This document shows positions 8,899 to 17,290 of a stretch of DNA of 64,000 nucleotides, piece by piece. The position numbers were made by a program, and so were the translations under genes. Within the stretch, counting starts at the first letter, position 1. Every line of letters starts with the position of its first letter. Origin of the DNA: Rhodospirillaceae bacterium (GTDB taxonomy: Bacteria; Pseudomonadota; Alphaproteobacteria; GCA-2731375); NCBI GenBank assembly GCA_018701215.1, contig JABIWH010000023.1, positions 1-64,000 on the forward strand, given 5' to 3'. The notes beneath the pieces were generated by a model. That model ran no database searches. It saw nothing but the letters and a program-made list of their open reading frames with translations, and had not been told where the DNA came from.

Positions 8899-9478
8899 CG
8901 ATCAACTTTTGAAAGGCCACGGCGCGATGCGAAATACGCTGTTTTTCGTCATAATCCATCTCGCCGAAGGTCACGTCATAGCCGTCGGGCAGAAACATGG
9001 GATCATAGCCGAAGCCCTTGTCGCCCCTTGGCGGCCAGACCATGGTGCCGTAAATCCGGCCTTCAAAGCTCTCAACATGGCCATCGGGCCAGGCCAGCGA
9101 CAGCACGGAGATGAAATAGGCCCGCCGGTTGGGGTTATCCCCCAGCTTTTCCTGCACCAGCGCCATGGCCGCGTTGAAATCCCGCTCCGGCCCGGCCCAG
9201 CGCGCGGAATAGAGGCCCGGATCGCCGCCCAACCCCTCGACCGCCAGGCCGCTGTCATCGGCCAGGGCCGGCAAACTGGCGCCCTGCACCGCCGCCTCGG
9301 CCTTCAGCACCGCGTTGGCGACGAAGGTATCGCCGGTTTCCTCGGGCTCCGGCAGACCCAACGCGGCGGCGGAAACGATATCCAGCGCGAAAGGCACCAA
9401 TAGATCGGCGATCTCGCGCACCTTGCCTTCGTTATGAGAGGCGACGACCAGACGCGGTTCTGCGAAAAGGCGGGCCAC
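8876..9478 (-). CDS. rdgB: XTP/dITP pyrophosphatase (RdgB/HAM1)
   Basis: 200 aa nucleotide-pool sanitising enzyme that hydrolyses dITP, XTP and ITP to monophosphates and so keeps deaminated purines out of DNA. Family motifs are present in order: VVASHNEGKVREI (phosphate loop), ETGDTFVANA, LADDSGLAVEGLGGDPGLYSAR (catalytic Asp and substrate loop), GFGYDPMF and ISHRAVAF near the end. Length is typical. The start is a GTG at 9478, three bases after the rph stop codon, with no closer ATG. It is the middle gene of the conserved rph-rdgB-hemW run. Confidence 0.96.
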   Translation of the reverse strand: MARLFAEPRLVVASHNEGKVREIADLLVPFALDIVSAAALGLPEPEETGDTFVANAVLKAEAAVQGASLPALADDSGLAVEGLGGDPGLYSARWAGPERDFNAAMALVQEKLGDNPNRRAYFISVLSLAWPDGHVESFEGRIYGTMVWPPRGDKGFGYDPMFLPDGYDVTFGEMDYDEKQRISHRAVAFQKLIDGCFRQP

Positions 9479-9481
9479 GGT

Positions 9482-10198
9482 CTAGCCGCCGATGGCTTGC
9501 TTTTGCAAAACCGTCAACTCGCCGATACCTTTTTCGGCCAGGGCCATCAGGCTGTTGAACTGCTCGCGGCTGAACGGATCTTCCTCTGCCGTGCCCTGAA
9601 TTTCAACAATGCCCCCGTTGCCCGTCAGGACAAAGTTGGCATCCGCCTGGGCGTTTGAATCCTCGGCATAGTCCAGGTCCAGCACCGCCGTATCCTGGTA
9701 CAAACCGCAGCTGACGGCGGCGATATGATCGCTCAGGGGCATTTTTTCGATCAGGCCCTCTTTGAGCATGCCGGACAGGGCGATATGCAGCGCCACCCAG
9801 GCCCCGGTGATCGACGCCGTGCGGGTGCCGCCGTCGGCTTGGAGAACGTCGCAATCCAGGCGAATTTGGCGTTCGCCCATGGCCTTAAGGTCCGTCACCG
9901 CGCGCAGCGACCGCCCGATCAGGCGTTGGATTTCCTGGGTCCGGCCCGATTGCTTGCCGCGTGCGGCCTCACGGCCCGTGCGGGTATGGGTGGAGCGCGG
10001 CAGCATGCCGTATTCCGCCGTCACCCAGCCCTGGCCGCTGTTGCGCAGGAACGGCGGCACCCGGTCGTCAATAGAGGCGGCGCAGAGCACATGGGTATCG
10101 CCAAAACGGATCAGGCAGGAGCCTTCCGCGTATTTCGAGAAACCTGGCTCCAGGGTGACTTCACGTAGTTGATCGACGGCACGGCCCGATGGACGCAT
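9482..10198 (-). CDS. rph: Ribonuclease PH
   Basis: 238 aa phosphate-dependent 3'-5' exoribonuclease that trims the 3' ends of tRNA precursors. It begins MRPSGRAVDQLR as the family does. The sequence contains GDTHVLCAAS, YGMLPRSTHTR, GRSLRAVTDL, DCDVLQADGGTRTASITGA (catalytic Asp residues) and DLDYAEDSNAQADAN. Length matches the family. It is divergent from hrcA, the arrangement widely seen in alphaproteobacteria, and heads the minus-strand operon that continues with rdgB, hemW and the FolM-like SDR. Confidence 0.97.
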   Translation of the reverse strand: MRPSGRAVDQLREVTLEPGFSKYAEGSCLIRFGDTHVLCAASIDDRVPPFLRNSGQGWVTAEYGMLPRSTHTRTGREAARGKQSGRTQEIQRLIGRSLRAVTDLKAMGERQIRLDCDVLQADGGTRTASITGAWVALHIALSGMLKEGLIEKMPLSDHIAAVSCGLYQDTAVLDLDYAEDSNAQADANFVLTGNGGIVEIQGTAEEDPFSREQFNSLMALAEKGIGELTVLQKQAIGG

Positions 10199-10297
10199 GG
10201 CGAAAACTCCTAAAATTCCGGGACAAATCCTGGCGCCCTTCTAGACCTCTGATGCGCCGCCGTCCAGCGCCACGTTAACCTGCCCGTGACGCGCAAG

Positions 10298-10326
10298 TTG
10301 ACGCTTTGGGGGGCCGTTACTACATT
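10298..10326 (+). promoter_or_regulatory. Candidate promoter of hrcA
   Basis: TTGACG at 10298-10303 and TACATT at 10321-10326 are 17 bases apart, a sigma-70-like arrangement ending 9 bases before the hrcA ATG. The 5' leader would be very short or leaderless. No CIRCE element (TTAGCACTC-N9-GAGTGCTAA) is present here, so hrcA does not appear to control itself through the classic operator. Confidence 0.45.
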
Positions 10327-10335
10327 GTCTAGAAC

Positions 10336-11397
10336 ATGGCTATACGATCACCACATGGGCCGGAAATCGGTGCCCTTGACCAACGTAACCGCGAAATTTT
10401 TCGCGAGGTGGTGGAATCGTTCCTGGAAACCGGCACCCCGGTTGGCTCGCGCACGCTATCAAGGCGCCTGAACAGCTCTCTCTCCCCCGCCTCGATCCGC
10501 AATATCATGTCGGATCTGGAGAGCGCGGGACTATTGCATGCCCCGCATCCCTCGGCCGGGCGCCTGCCCACGGACCGTGGCCTGCGCATGTTCATCGATG
10601 GCTTATTGGAGCTTGGTGATCTGGCCGAGAGCGAACGGGCGGAGATTGAGGCCCATTGCGCCGCCGCCGGCCGCAGTTTCGAGGATATGCTGATCCAGGC
10701 CTCGGAAATGCTGTCGGGCCTGTCGGGCTGGGCCGGCTTGGTGATGGCGCCGAAATTAGAAGCGCCCCTGAAGCATCTGGAATTCGTCTCCCTGGGTGAT
10801 GGCCGGGCATTGGTCGTGATTGTGGGCGAGTCCGGCGCGGTGGAAAACCGTATTATCGAAGTCCCCGCCGGCCTGCCGCCCTCCGCCCTGGTTGAAGCGG
10901 CGAATTATCTCAATGCCCGCCTGCGCGGCGCTACTTTGGCGGAAACCCGGCGCGAGATCCTGGATGAAATTGAAGGCCACCGCGCGGAGCTGGACGCGGT
11001 AACGGCGCGGGTGGTGGAAAGCGGCCTGGCGATCTGGGGCGGCGGTGGGCAGCAGCAAACCCTGATCGTGCGGGGCCGGGCCAATCTGCTGGAAGATATC
11101 TCGGCGGCGGAGGATCTGGAACGGGTGCGCCAGTTATTCGCCGATCTGGAAAGCAAACAGGCGCTGATCGATGTACTGGAACTGGCCAACGAGGGACCGG
11201 GTGTCCGGGTCTTTGTCGGCTCGGAAAGCCAATTGTTCTCTCTGACCGGATCTTCCATGATCGTGGCGCCCTATAGCAACTCCAACCAAGAGATAATCGG
11301 CGCCATCGGCGTGGTCGGCCCGACGCATCTGAACTATGCCCGAATTGTCCCCATGGTGGACTATACCGCGCGGGTTATCGGCCGTCTGATAGGTTGA
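10336..11397 (+). CDS. hrcA: Heat-inducible transcription repressor HrcA
   Basis: 353 aa repressor that binds CIRCE elements, usually upstream of groESL, and is kept active by GroEL. The N-terminal winged helix covers about residues 12-90 (RNREIFREVVESFLETG, then GSRTLSRRLNSSLSPASIRN). A GAF-like domain follows, and the C-terminus contains GVVGPTHLNYARIVPMVDYTA, the family signature. It is followed by grpE and divergent from rph, as in many alphaproteobacteria. The ATG at 10336 keeps the family's N-terminal length. No CIRCE sequence is visible in its own or the grpE upstream region, so its target lies outside this window. Confidence 0.96.
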   Translation: MAIRSPHGPEIGALDQRNREIFREVVESFLETGTPVGSRTLSRRLNSSLSPASIRNIMSDLESAGLLHAPHPSAGRLPTDRGLRMFIDGLLELGDLAESERAEIEAHCAAAGRSFEDMLIQASEMLSGLSGWAGLVMAPKLEAPLKHLEFVSLGDGRALVVIVGESGAVENRIIEVPAGLPPSALVEAANYLNARLRGATLAETRREILDEIEGHRAELDAVTARVVESGLAIWGGGGQQQTLIVRGRANLLEDISAAEDLERVRQLFADLESKQALIDVLELANEGPGVRVFVGSESQLFSLTGSSMIVAPYSNSNQEIIGAIGVVGPTHLNYARIVPMVDYTARVIGRLIG

Positions 11398-11467
11398 CCT
11401 AAAGCATCAATTGGCCGGTTGACCTTGGGCCCTATTCGGTTCAAAAGGTCGCAGTTTCAATTGGCGG

Positions 11468-11496
11468 CTTCAAAACTGCGCCCTGAAGCCCTATAT
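11468..11496 (+). promoter_or_regulatory. Candidate heat-shock (sigma-32) promoter of grpE
   Basis: CTTCAA at 11468-11473 and CCCTATAT at 11489-11496 are separated by 15 bases. This is close to the RpoH pattern CTTGAA-N(13-17)-CCCATnT. It lies 46 bases upstream of the grpE ATG. It is inferred from pattern alone, with one mismatch in the -35 part. Confidence 0.4.
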
Positions 11497-11541
11497 CAAG
11501 CTCAAACACTCCGTAATTACGTGCCTGTATTCGAGGACAAG

Positions 11542-12243
11542 ATGAACGAACCCGAAAATTTCGAGAATTCGGAAGAGGTCAAACCCGAGGCCGCAGAAGC
11601 CCAAAAAGCGGCAAGCGCCGACCCCGTTAGTCTGGCCGCCGCGAAGGTTGCCGCCGAAGCTGCCCGCGAGGCCAGCCAGGAAACGGCCAATCCCGAAACG
11701 GTCGAGCCCGCGGACGAACCTGACGAGCTGGAATTGGCCTATGGCGAAGTCGCCGATCTGAAGGACAAGCTACTGCGCGCCATGGCCGAGACGGAAAACA
11801 TCAAGCGCCGGGGCGAGCGGGAAAAGACCGACCTGCGCAAATACGCCATCGCCGATTTCGCCCGCGATATGCTGGCGGTATCCGATAATCTGCAACGCGC
11901 CCTGTCCGCCGTCTCGGACGAGCATCGCAAGGGTAATCCGGAAATGGCCCAGCTGCTGGAAGGCGTCGAGTTGACCCAACGGGAACTGCAAGGCCATTTC
12001 GACAAACACGGCATCAGGGAGGTTAATCCCCTGGGCGAAAAAATGGACCCCAACCTACACCAGGCCGTGGTTCAGATCGATGATCCCGAAGCTGCCCAGG
12101 GTACCGTCGTTCAGGTCATGCAGGTGGGTTATGTAATCCAGGACCGCCTGTTGCGGGCGGCCATGGTCGGCGTCGCCAAGGGTGCGCCGGCGGCGCCAAA
12201 AGCCGCCGATGATGACGGCCAGAACGTGGATACACAGGCCTAG
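11542..12243 (+). CDS. grpE: GrpE nucleotide-exchange factor
   Basis: 233 aa cochaperone that releases ADP from DnaK. The first 75 or so residues are acidic and Ala/Glu-rich (low complexity). A long helix follows (KDKLLRAMAETENIKRRGEREK, the characteristic dimer coiled coil). The C-terminal beta domain contains GEKMDPNLHQAVVQI and GTVVQVMQVGYVIQDRLLRAAMVGVAK, the GrpE signature. The ATG at 11542 has GAGGACAA just upstream and is preferred over a TTG 41 codons earlier. dnaK and dnaJ are not in the window. Confidence 0.96.
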   Translation: MNEPENFENSEEVKPEAAEAQKAASADPVSLAAAKVAAEAAREASQETANPETVEPADEPDELELAYGEVADLKDKLLRAMAETENIKRRGEREKTDLRKYAIADFARDMLAVSDNLQRALSAVSDEHRKGNPEMAQLLEGVELTQRELQGHFDKHGIREVNPLGEKMDPNLHQAVVQIDDPEAAQGTVVQVMQVGYVIQDRLLRAAMVGVAKGAPAAPKAADDDGQNVDTQA

Positions 12244-12273
12244 CCTTTGATTGCATGGATTCGCGGTAACTAG

Positions 12274-13539
12274 ATGAGTGTTCCCCGGTCCGTTATCGGA
12301 AACCAAGCGGCCCGGCGAATCTTCATGGCGCGCCAGGGCCTGTGCCACCCGCCACACCTACGCCAGGACAAAGACGCCCTGCATAGGCTGATCCAGCAAT
12401 TGGGTTTCGTGCAAGTGGATAGTATCCGCACGGTGGAACGGGCTCACCATATGATCCTGTTCGCGCGCAATCAGACCTACCGGCCCGAACATCTGCGCCA
12501 GCTGCTGGAAGAGGACCGTCGGCTGTTCGAACATTGGACCCATGATGCCGCCATCATTCCCACCGCATTCTACCCCCATTGGCGACGGCGGTTTGAGTTA
12601 AGCGAAGACGGCTTACGGGAGCGCTGGCGCAAATGGCGGCCAAAGGAAAAGTCCGGCGACCAGCATATCGGTTTCGAGGACATGATGGACGGCGTGAGGG
12701 CACATATCACCCAGAACGGCCCGACCATGTCGCGGGATTTGAAGCGCAAGTCGCCCCCGCGTACCGCCGGGAAAAACGGCTGGTGGCAATGGCATCCTTC
12801 CAAAACCGCGCTGGAATTTCTCTGGCGCACCGGCGATCTTTGCGTCAGTCGGCGGGATGGTTTTCAAAAGGTCTATGACCTGTCCAACCGCGTTATCCCG
12901 GAGCATATTCATCGCGAAGAGGCGCATTCCAAAGAGGATTTCGTTGACTGGGCCTGCAGCGCCGCGCTCGACCGTCTGGGCTTTGCGGCACCCGGCGAAC
13001 TGGCTGCCTATTGGGCCTCGATCAGCGCGGGGGAGGCCAAATCATGGTGCCTTGAAAACCTGGGCGAAGACTTGATCGAGGTGCTGGTCGAAAGCGCCGA
13101 CGGCAGCGCGGCGAAATCCTGCTATGCGCGCCCGGCCCTGATTGAAATCCTAGGCGGCCCGGCCGATCTGGCCGCCCACGCCGCCCCACCCGACCGTCTG
13201 CGCGTGTTAAGCCCGTTCGATCCCCTGATCAGGGACCGCAAGCGCTTGCAACGGCTGTTCAACTTTGACTACCGCATCGAAATCTTCGTACCGGAAGCCG
13301 AACGTGAATACGGCTATTATGTTTTTCCCTTACTGGAGCGAGACCGCATGATCGGCCGCATTGATATGAAGGCACAGCGCAAGGACAATGCGCTGCACAT
13401 CACGGGCCTATGGCTTGAGCCGAAAGTTAAATTCAGCCAGGCGCGGCAAAAGAAACTAGCCGCCGAGTTGAAGCGCCACGCCAGGTTTATCGGCATGGAG
13501 ACAGTCACCTATGATCGCGACTATCTGAAGTCCGCATGA
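12274..13539 (+). CDS. YcaQ-family crosslink-repair DNA glycosylase (winged helix)
   Basis: 421 aa protein of the HTH_42 / YcaQ-AlkZ family. Characterised members unhook interstrand DNA crosslinks by cleaving alkylated or crosslinked bases. The QxD catalytic motif is present near residue 45 as QVDSI in LGFVQVDSIRTVERAHHMILFAR. HWTHDAAIIP and later LSPFDPLIRDRKRLQRLFNFDYRIE are also family features. The C-terminus ends with typical helix-rich text. The ATG at 12274 lies 30 bases after grpE, so it may be read from the grpE transcript. Exact base specificity cannot be stated. Confidence 0.88.
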   Translation: MSVPRSVIGNQAARRIFMARQGLCHPPHLRQDKDALHRLIQQLGFVQVDSIRTVERAHHMILFARNQTYRPEHLRQLLEEDRRLFEHWTHDAAIIPTAFYPHWRRRFELSEDGLRERWRKWRPKEKSGDQHIGFEDMMDGVRAHITQNGPTMSRDLKRKSPPRTAGKNGWWQWHPSKTALEFLWRTGDLCVSRRDGFQKVYDLSNRVIPEHIHREEAHSKEDFVDWACSAALDRLGFAAPGELAAYWASISAGEAKSWCLENLGEDLIEVLVESADGSAAKSCYARPALIEILGGPADLAAHAAPPDRLRVLSPFDPLIRDRKRLQRLFNFDYRIEIFVPEAEREYGYYVFPLLERDRMIGRIDMKAQRKDNALHITGLWLEPKVKFSQARQKKLAAELKRHARFIGMETVTYDRDYLKSA

Positions 13540-13567
13540 CATCCGCATGACAACGGAGAGCAGCGCA

Positions 13568-14323
13568 ATGAAAGACCTTCTCAAGGGCGACATCGCCATC
13601 GTCACCGGCGCGGCCCAGGGCAATGGCGCAGCACTTGCCAAGGGCCTGGCACACAGCGGCGCCATTGTCGTGGTGACCGACATCAATGGCGACAAGGCGC
13701 AAACCGTCGCCGACGAGATCAAGACTTCCGGTGGCCGGGCGGAAAGCTGGGCCCTCGATGTTACGGACCGGGCCGCCTGTTCAGCCGTGGCCGGGGCGGT
13801 ACACGGGGCCTTGGGGCCAGTGTCTGTCTTGATTAACAATGCCGGCATTCTGTACCGTGATACCCTTCGCGATGAAGATTTCGAGGCACAATGGCAGCGT
13901 ACCCTGGACGTCAATCTAAATGGCGCCAAGAATATGACCATGGCCTGTGTCAACGATCTGCGTAGCACGGGTGGACGCGTCGTCAATTTAGGCTCCATCC
14001 GTTCCTTCGTGGGCGGATCGCAATCCGCCGCCTATGCCACCTCCAAAGGCGCGATCCTGATGATGACCAAAGCTTTCGCGGCGGAGCTAGCGCCGGACGG
14101 CGTGCGCGTGAACGCCATCGCGCCTGGCATTATCGCCACGGCCATGACGGAATATACCCGCGACAATCCAGCATCGCTCGAGAAATTCCTAACCCGCGTT
14201 CCCATGGGCCGGGTGGGCCAACCAGAGGATCTGGTCGGACCGGTCGTCTTTCTAGCCTCCGGCCTCTCGGCCTATGTCACTGGCGCCATGCTGCCCGTCG
14301 ATGGCGGCTACCTAGCCACTTAG
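13568..14323 (+). CDS. Short-chain dehydrogenase/reductase
   Basis: 251 aa classical SDR. TGAAQGNG is the cofactor-binding glycine motif, with NNAG, a Ser in GSIRSF and the catalytic YATSK (Tyr-x3-Lys) following. NAIAPGIIATAM and DGGYLAT at the end are standard. An Asp at the end of the second beta strand (VVTDING) favours NAD over NADP. The ATG at 13568 has GGAGAG seven bases upstream; an earlier in-frame ATG at 13547 lacks one. The last 12 bases overlap the end of the convergent HMG-CoA lyase-like gene. The substrate is unknown. Confidence 0.9.
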   Translation: MKDLLKGDIAIVTGAAQGNGAALAKGLAHSGAIVVVTDINGDKAQTVADEIKTSGGRAESWALDVTDRAACSAVAGAVHGALGPVSVLINNAGILYRDTLRDEDFEAQWQRTLDVNLNGAKNMTMACVNDLRSTGGRVVNLGSIRSFVGGSQSAAYATSKGAILMMTKAFAAELAPDGVRVNAIAPGIIATAMTEYTRDNPASLEKFLTRVPMGRVGQPEDLVGPVVFLASGLSAYVTGAMLPVDGGYLAT

Positions 14324-15274
14324 CGTGCGGTATTCGGCCAGCGAGCCGGAATGCATGACCCGGCCCATCAAGGGGCGGCCGACAATATCCTCGGCCAACA
14401 GGGCGGCTTCGATCAGAGCGTCGAGATCTATGCCGGTTTCAATGCCAAGTTCATGGCATAGGTGGACCATATCCTCGGTACAGATATTGCCAGCGGCTAT
14501 ACGGTTCTTGTGCGGGGCGAAGGGACAGCCGCCGAGACCGCCGATGGAACTGTCGAAATGGCGCACGCCCATTTCCAAGGCGGCAAAAACGCAGGCGCCG
14601 CCAAGCCCGCGGTTGTCATGCAGGTGCAGGCCGATTTCAAGCTCCGGATAGGCCTCGCGCACGGCATCGACGCGCTGGCGGATGCTGTGTGGATCAGCCC
14701 AGCCCATGCTGTCATCCAAGTCAATGCGCGGCAGGGCGCGGCCCTGTTCACGGCATAGGTCAACGGTGTGGCGGACTTCTTCCATGACATCCGCCAGGGG
14801 CACATCGCCTTCGAAATTGCAGCCAAAGGCGGAGAGAACATAGACCTGCTCCAAGGCGACATCATGCTTGTCGTACAGCTCGGTCCATTGTCGCAGGCGG
14901 CGCCGCGCCTCTTGCTTGGTGCAATTGTTGTTGCTGAGACAAAAGCCATTGGAGGCGTACAGCACCACCGAGCCGTAATGATCCACCTGCGGCACTTGCA
15001 GGGCCTGCTCGAAACCCCAGGGGTTCAGGGCCAGCGCGGTATAGCGGGTACCGGGGCGTTTCTTGATGGCGGCGAACACTTCGGCGCTGTCAGCCATGTT
15101 CGGCACCAGCTTTGGGTTAACGAAGGAGCCGGCCTGGATGCGCGGCACCCCGGCGGCGGCGATGGCCTCGATCAATGCCACCCGGCGCGGCAGGGGATGG
15201 TGGCGATCCTCGATCTGAAAGCCCTCGCGCGGGCCATGATCGTGAAATATGACGCTTTTCGGCAGGTCCGGCAT
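14312..15274 (-). CDS. HMG-CoA lyase-like aldolase (HMGL domain)
   Basis: 320 aa TIM-barrel lyase related to hydroxymethylglutaryl-CoA lyase, which splits HMG-CoA to acetyl-CoA and acetoacetate at the end of leucine breakdown. DHGPREGFQ carries the catalytic Arg, HLHDNRGLGGA the metal-binding His pair, and GGLGGCPFAP followed by GNICTEDM the loop Cys and adjacent motif. HLHDNRGLGGA departs from the usual H-HDTYG-A form, so the acyl chain accepted may differ. It is the last gene of the nine-gene operon starting at 26874, 24 bases after the acyl-CoA synthetase gene. Its end overlaps the convergent SDR gene by 12 bases. Confidence 0.88.
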   Translation of the reverse strand: MPDLPKSVIFHDHGPREGFQIEDRHHPLPRRVALIEAIAAAGVPRIQAGSFVNPKLVPNMADSAEVFAAIKKRPGTRYTALALNPWGFEQALQVPQVDHYGSVVLYASNGFCLSNNNCTKQEARRRLRQWTELYDKHDVALEQVYVLSAFGCNFEGDVPLADVMEEVRHTVDLCREQGRALPRIDLDDSMGWADPHSIRQRVDAVREAYPELEIGLHLHDNRGLGGACVFAALEMGVRHFDSSIGGLGGCPFAPHKNRIAAGNICTEDMVHLCHELGIETGIDLDALIEAALLAEDIVGRPLMGRVMHSGSLAEYRTLSG

Positions 15275-15298
15275 ACCTGTCTCCCAAATATGGCGGCC

Positions 15299-17278
15299 TT
15301 AATCCAGCTGCCCTTTGACGGCTTCCAGATGGGCCAGGGCCTCGGGATTGGCCAGCGCCGAGGTATCACCGGTTGGCTGCTCGAGCAGGACCGAGCGGAT
15401 CAGCCGGCGCATGATCTTCATGGACCGGGTGCGGGGCAAATCGGCCACGAAGTATATATGCCGGGGCCGGTAGGCCCGGCCCATGCCACTCAACACCGCC
15501 GCCGACAGCGCCTCGCGCAGATCGTCCGCATTATCCTCGCCGCCATGGCCCTCCTTGGGCACGGCGATAATGCAAATGACCTCGCCCGCGCGTTCATCGG
15601 GCAGGCCGATCACGGCGACCTCGGCAACCTTGCCGGTGGCAACCACCAGCGCCTCGATCTCCGCCGGACCGGTACGCTTGCCGCCAATCTTGAAGGTATC
15701 GTCGGAACGGCCCAGCAGGAACCAGAAACCGTCCTCGTCGATAGAGGCGAAATCGCCATGGCGCCAGGTATCGGGATAATCCTGCCAATAGGTTTCCAGA
15801 TAACGCTCATCGCCGCCCGGGCCCCAAAAGCTTTTGGTCAGGCCGATGGACGGTTGCGTCATGACCAGTTCGCCAACCTCGCCGGGCGCCACGGGCTCGC
15901 CCGCCTCGTTGAAGATGGCGGCGCCCGAACCCAATGACGGGCCGTTAAAGGCGCAGGATTTTTGCGGCAGAATGCCGGCGCCGGTGACGATGGAACAACC
16001 GATCTCGGTGCCCCCGGATATATTCAGGATCGGCAGCTGCTTCTTGCCGATCACCTCGAACATCCATTGCCAGGCATCCGGCGTGGCGGGCTCACCGCCC
16101 GAAATCATGGTCTTCAAAGACGACAGATCATGCTTGTCCACCAGCTCCCGTCCCAAGGCCATGGCGCCGCGGGCCGCAGTGGGCGCCATGCCGAAATGAG
16201 TGACTTTATAGTCTTCGATCAACTGCCAGAAACGGTCCGGCCTGGGCCGGTCCGGTGCCCCTTCGGCGACCAGCAGACGGCCGCCGGCGAAACTGGGCGT
16301 CACCGCCGTCAACGCCCCCACCATCCAACCGAAATCACTGAGCCAGAAGAAACAATCATCGGGCCCGAAATCCAGCATCAGGTCCAGATCCAACGCCACC
16401 TTGGTCAGAAAGCCCACGTGGGTCATGATGATGCCCTTGGGTTTACCAGTGGTGCCGGAGGTGAAAGCCAAGGTCAACGGTGCCTCCGCCGGCAATTCCG
16501 CCGTCGCGACAGATGCTGTTTGCCCAGCCACCAGATCATGCCACCAATGGTCGCGCCCCGGCGTCATCTCCACCGGGACCTCGCCTGCCATATGGTTGAC
16601 CACGATCACCGCCTCGACGCTGGGCGCCTCCATGCAGGCCTCGTCCAGAGGCGCTTTCATGGCCGAGGCCGCACCCCGGCGCCAAGTGCCGTCGGATGCA
16701 ATGACCACCTTCGCGCCGCCCTCATTCAGGCGGGTGGTGATGGGGCTGGGGCCGAAGCCCGAAAACAGCGGCATGTTGACGGCGCCGATCTTGGCGCAGG
16801 CGAAAAAGGCCACATAGACCTCGGCGATCATGGGCAGATACAAGCCGACCACATCGCCTTGCACCACGCCCAGCGATTGCAGCGCGGCGGCCAGGCGGTT
16901 CACTTCCCCATCGAAGTCGGCATAGCTGAGCGTACGGGTGCGCTCGTCCTCGCCCTGCCATTCGATAAACGGCTTGTTCCAGGTTTCGGTTTCCCGGTGC
17001 TTCTCGATGCAGTTCAGATAAAGGTTCGTGGTGCCGCCAACGCACCAATCGGCCCAGGCCTTGCCCCGGCTGGTGTCCAGTATGGTGTCGTAAGGCCGAT
17101 AGAAACGAATATCGAGGAAGCTTAACAAGCCATCCCAGAACCAGGCCGGATCAGCCACGGAGCGGGCGTAGAGGTCGTGATAATCCGAGGCGCCCATCTG
17201 CCGGATCAGGGCGGTCAGACGGGCGGCTTCCACCCGTTCATTGCTGGGCCGCCAGACGATTTCCGATGTTTCAACCAT
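15299..17278 (-). CDS. AMP-forming acyl-CoA synthetase, acetyl/acetoacetyl-CoA synthetase type
   Basis: 659 aa ligase with the long N-terminal extension (DYHDLYARSVADPAWFWDGLL) seen in acetyl-CoA and acetoacetyl-CoA synthetases. The phosphate loop TSGTTGKPKG is near residue 270. GGTEIG, the DTWRHGDFASIDEDGFWFLLGR motif and the C-terminal lysine region (RTRSMKIMRRLIRS) are present, and the end (LANPEALAHLE) resembles acetyl-CoA synthetases. It lies between the acyl-CoA dehydrogenase and HMG-CoA lyase-like genes. Activation of the acetoacetate released by the lyase would fit, but acetate, propionate or another short acid cannot be excluded. Confidence 0.9.
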   Translation of the reverse strand: MVETSEIVWRPSNERVEAARLTALIRQMGASDYHDLYARSVADPAWFWDGLLSFLDIRFYRPYDTILDTSRGKAWADWCVGGTTNLYLNCIEKHRETETWNKPFIEWQGEDERTRTLSYADFDGEVNRLAAALQSLGVVQGDVVGLYLPMIAEVYVAFFACAKIGAVNMPLFSGFGPSPITTRLNEGGAKVVIASDGTWRRGAASAMKAPLDEACMEAPSVEAVIVVNHMAGEVPVEMTPGRDHWWHDLVAGQTASVATAELPAEAPLTLAFTSGTTGKPKGIIMTHVGFLTKVALDLDLMLDFGPDDCFFWLSDFGWMVGALTAVTPSFAGGRLLVAEGAPDRPRPDRFWQLIEDYKVTHFGMAPTAARGAMALGRELVDKHDLSSLKTMISGGEPATPDAWQWMFEVIGKKQLPILNISGGTEIGCSIVTGAGILPQKSCAFNGPSLGSGAAIFNEAGEPVAPGEVGELVMTQPSIGLTKSFWGPGGDERYLETYWQDYPDTWRHGDFASIDEDGFWFLLGRSDDTFKIGGKRTGPAEIEALVVATGKVAEVAVIGLPDERAGEVICIIAVPKEGHGGEDNADDLREALSAAVLSGMGRAYRPRHIYFVADLPRTRSMKIMRRLIRSVLLEQPTGDTSALANPEALAHLEAVKGQLD

Positions 17279-17290
17279 GTGGATCTTCCC

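Noticed and set aside
10199..10335. Possible CIRCE operator between rph and hrcA
   Set aside because: No TTAGCACTC-type arm or matching inverted repeat is present in the gap or in the grpE upstream region.
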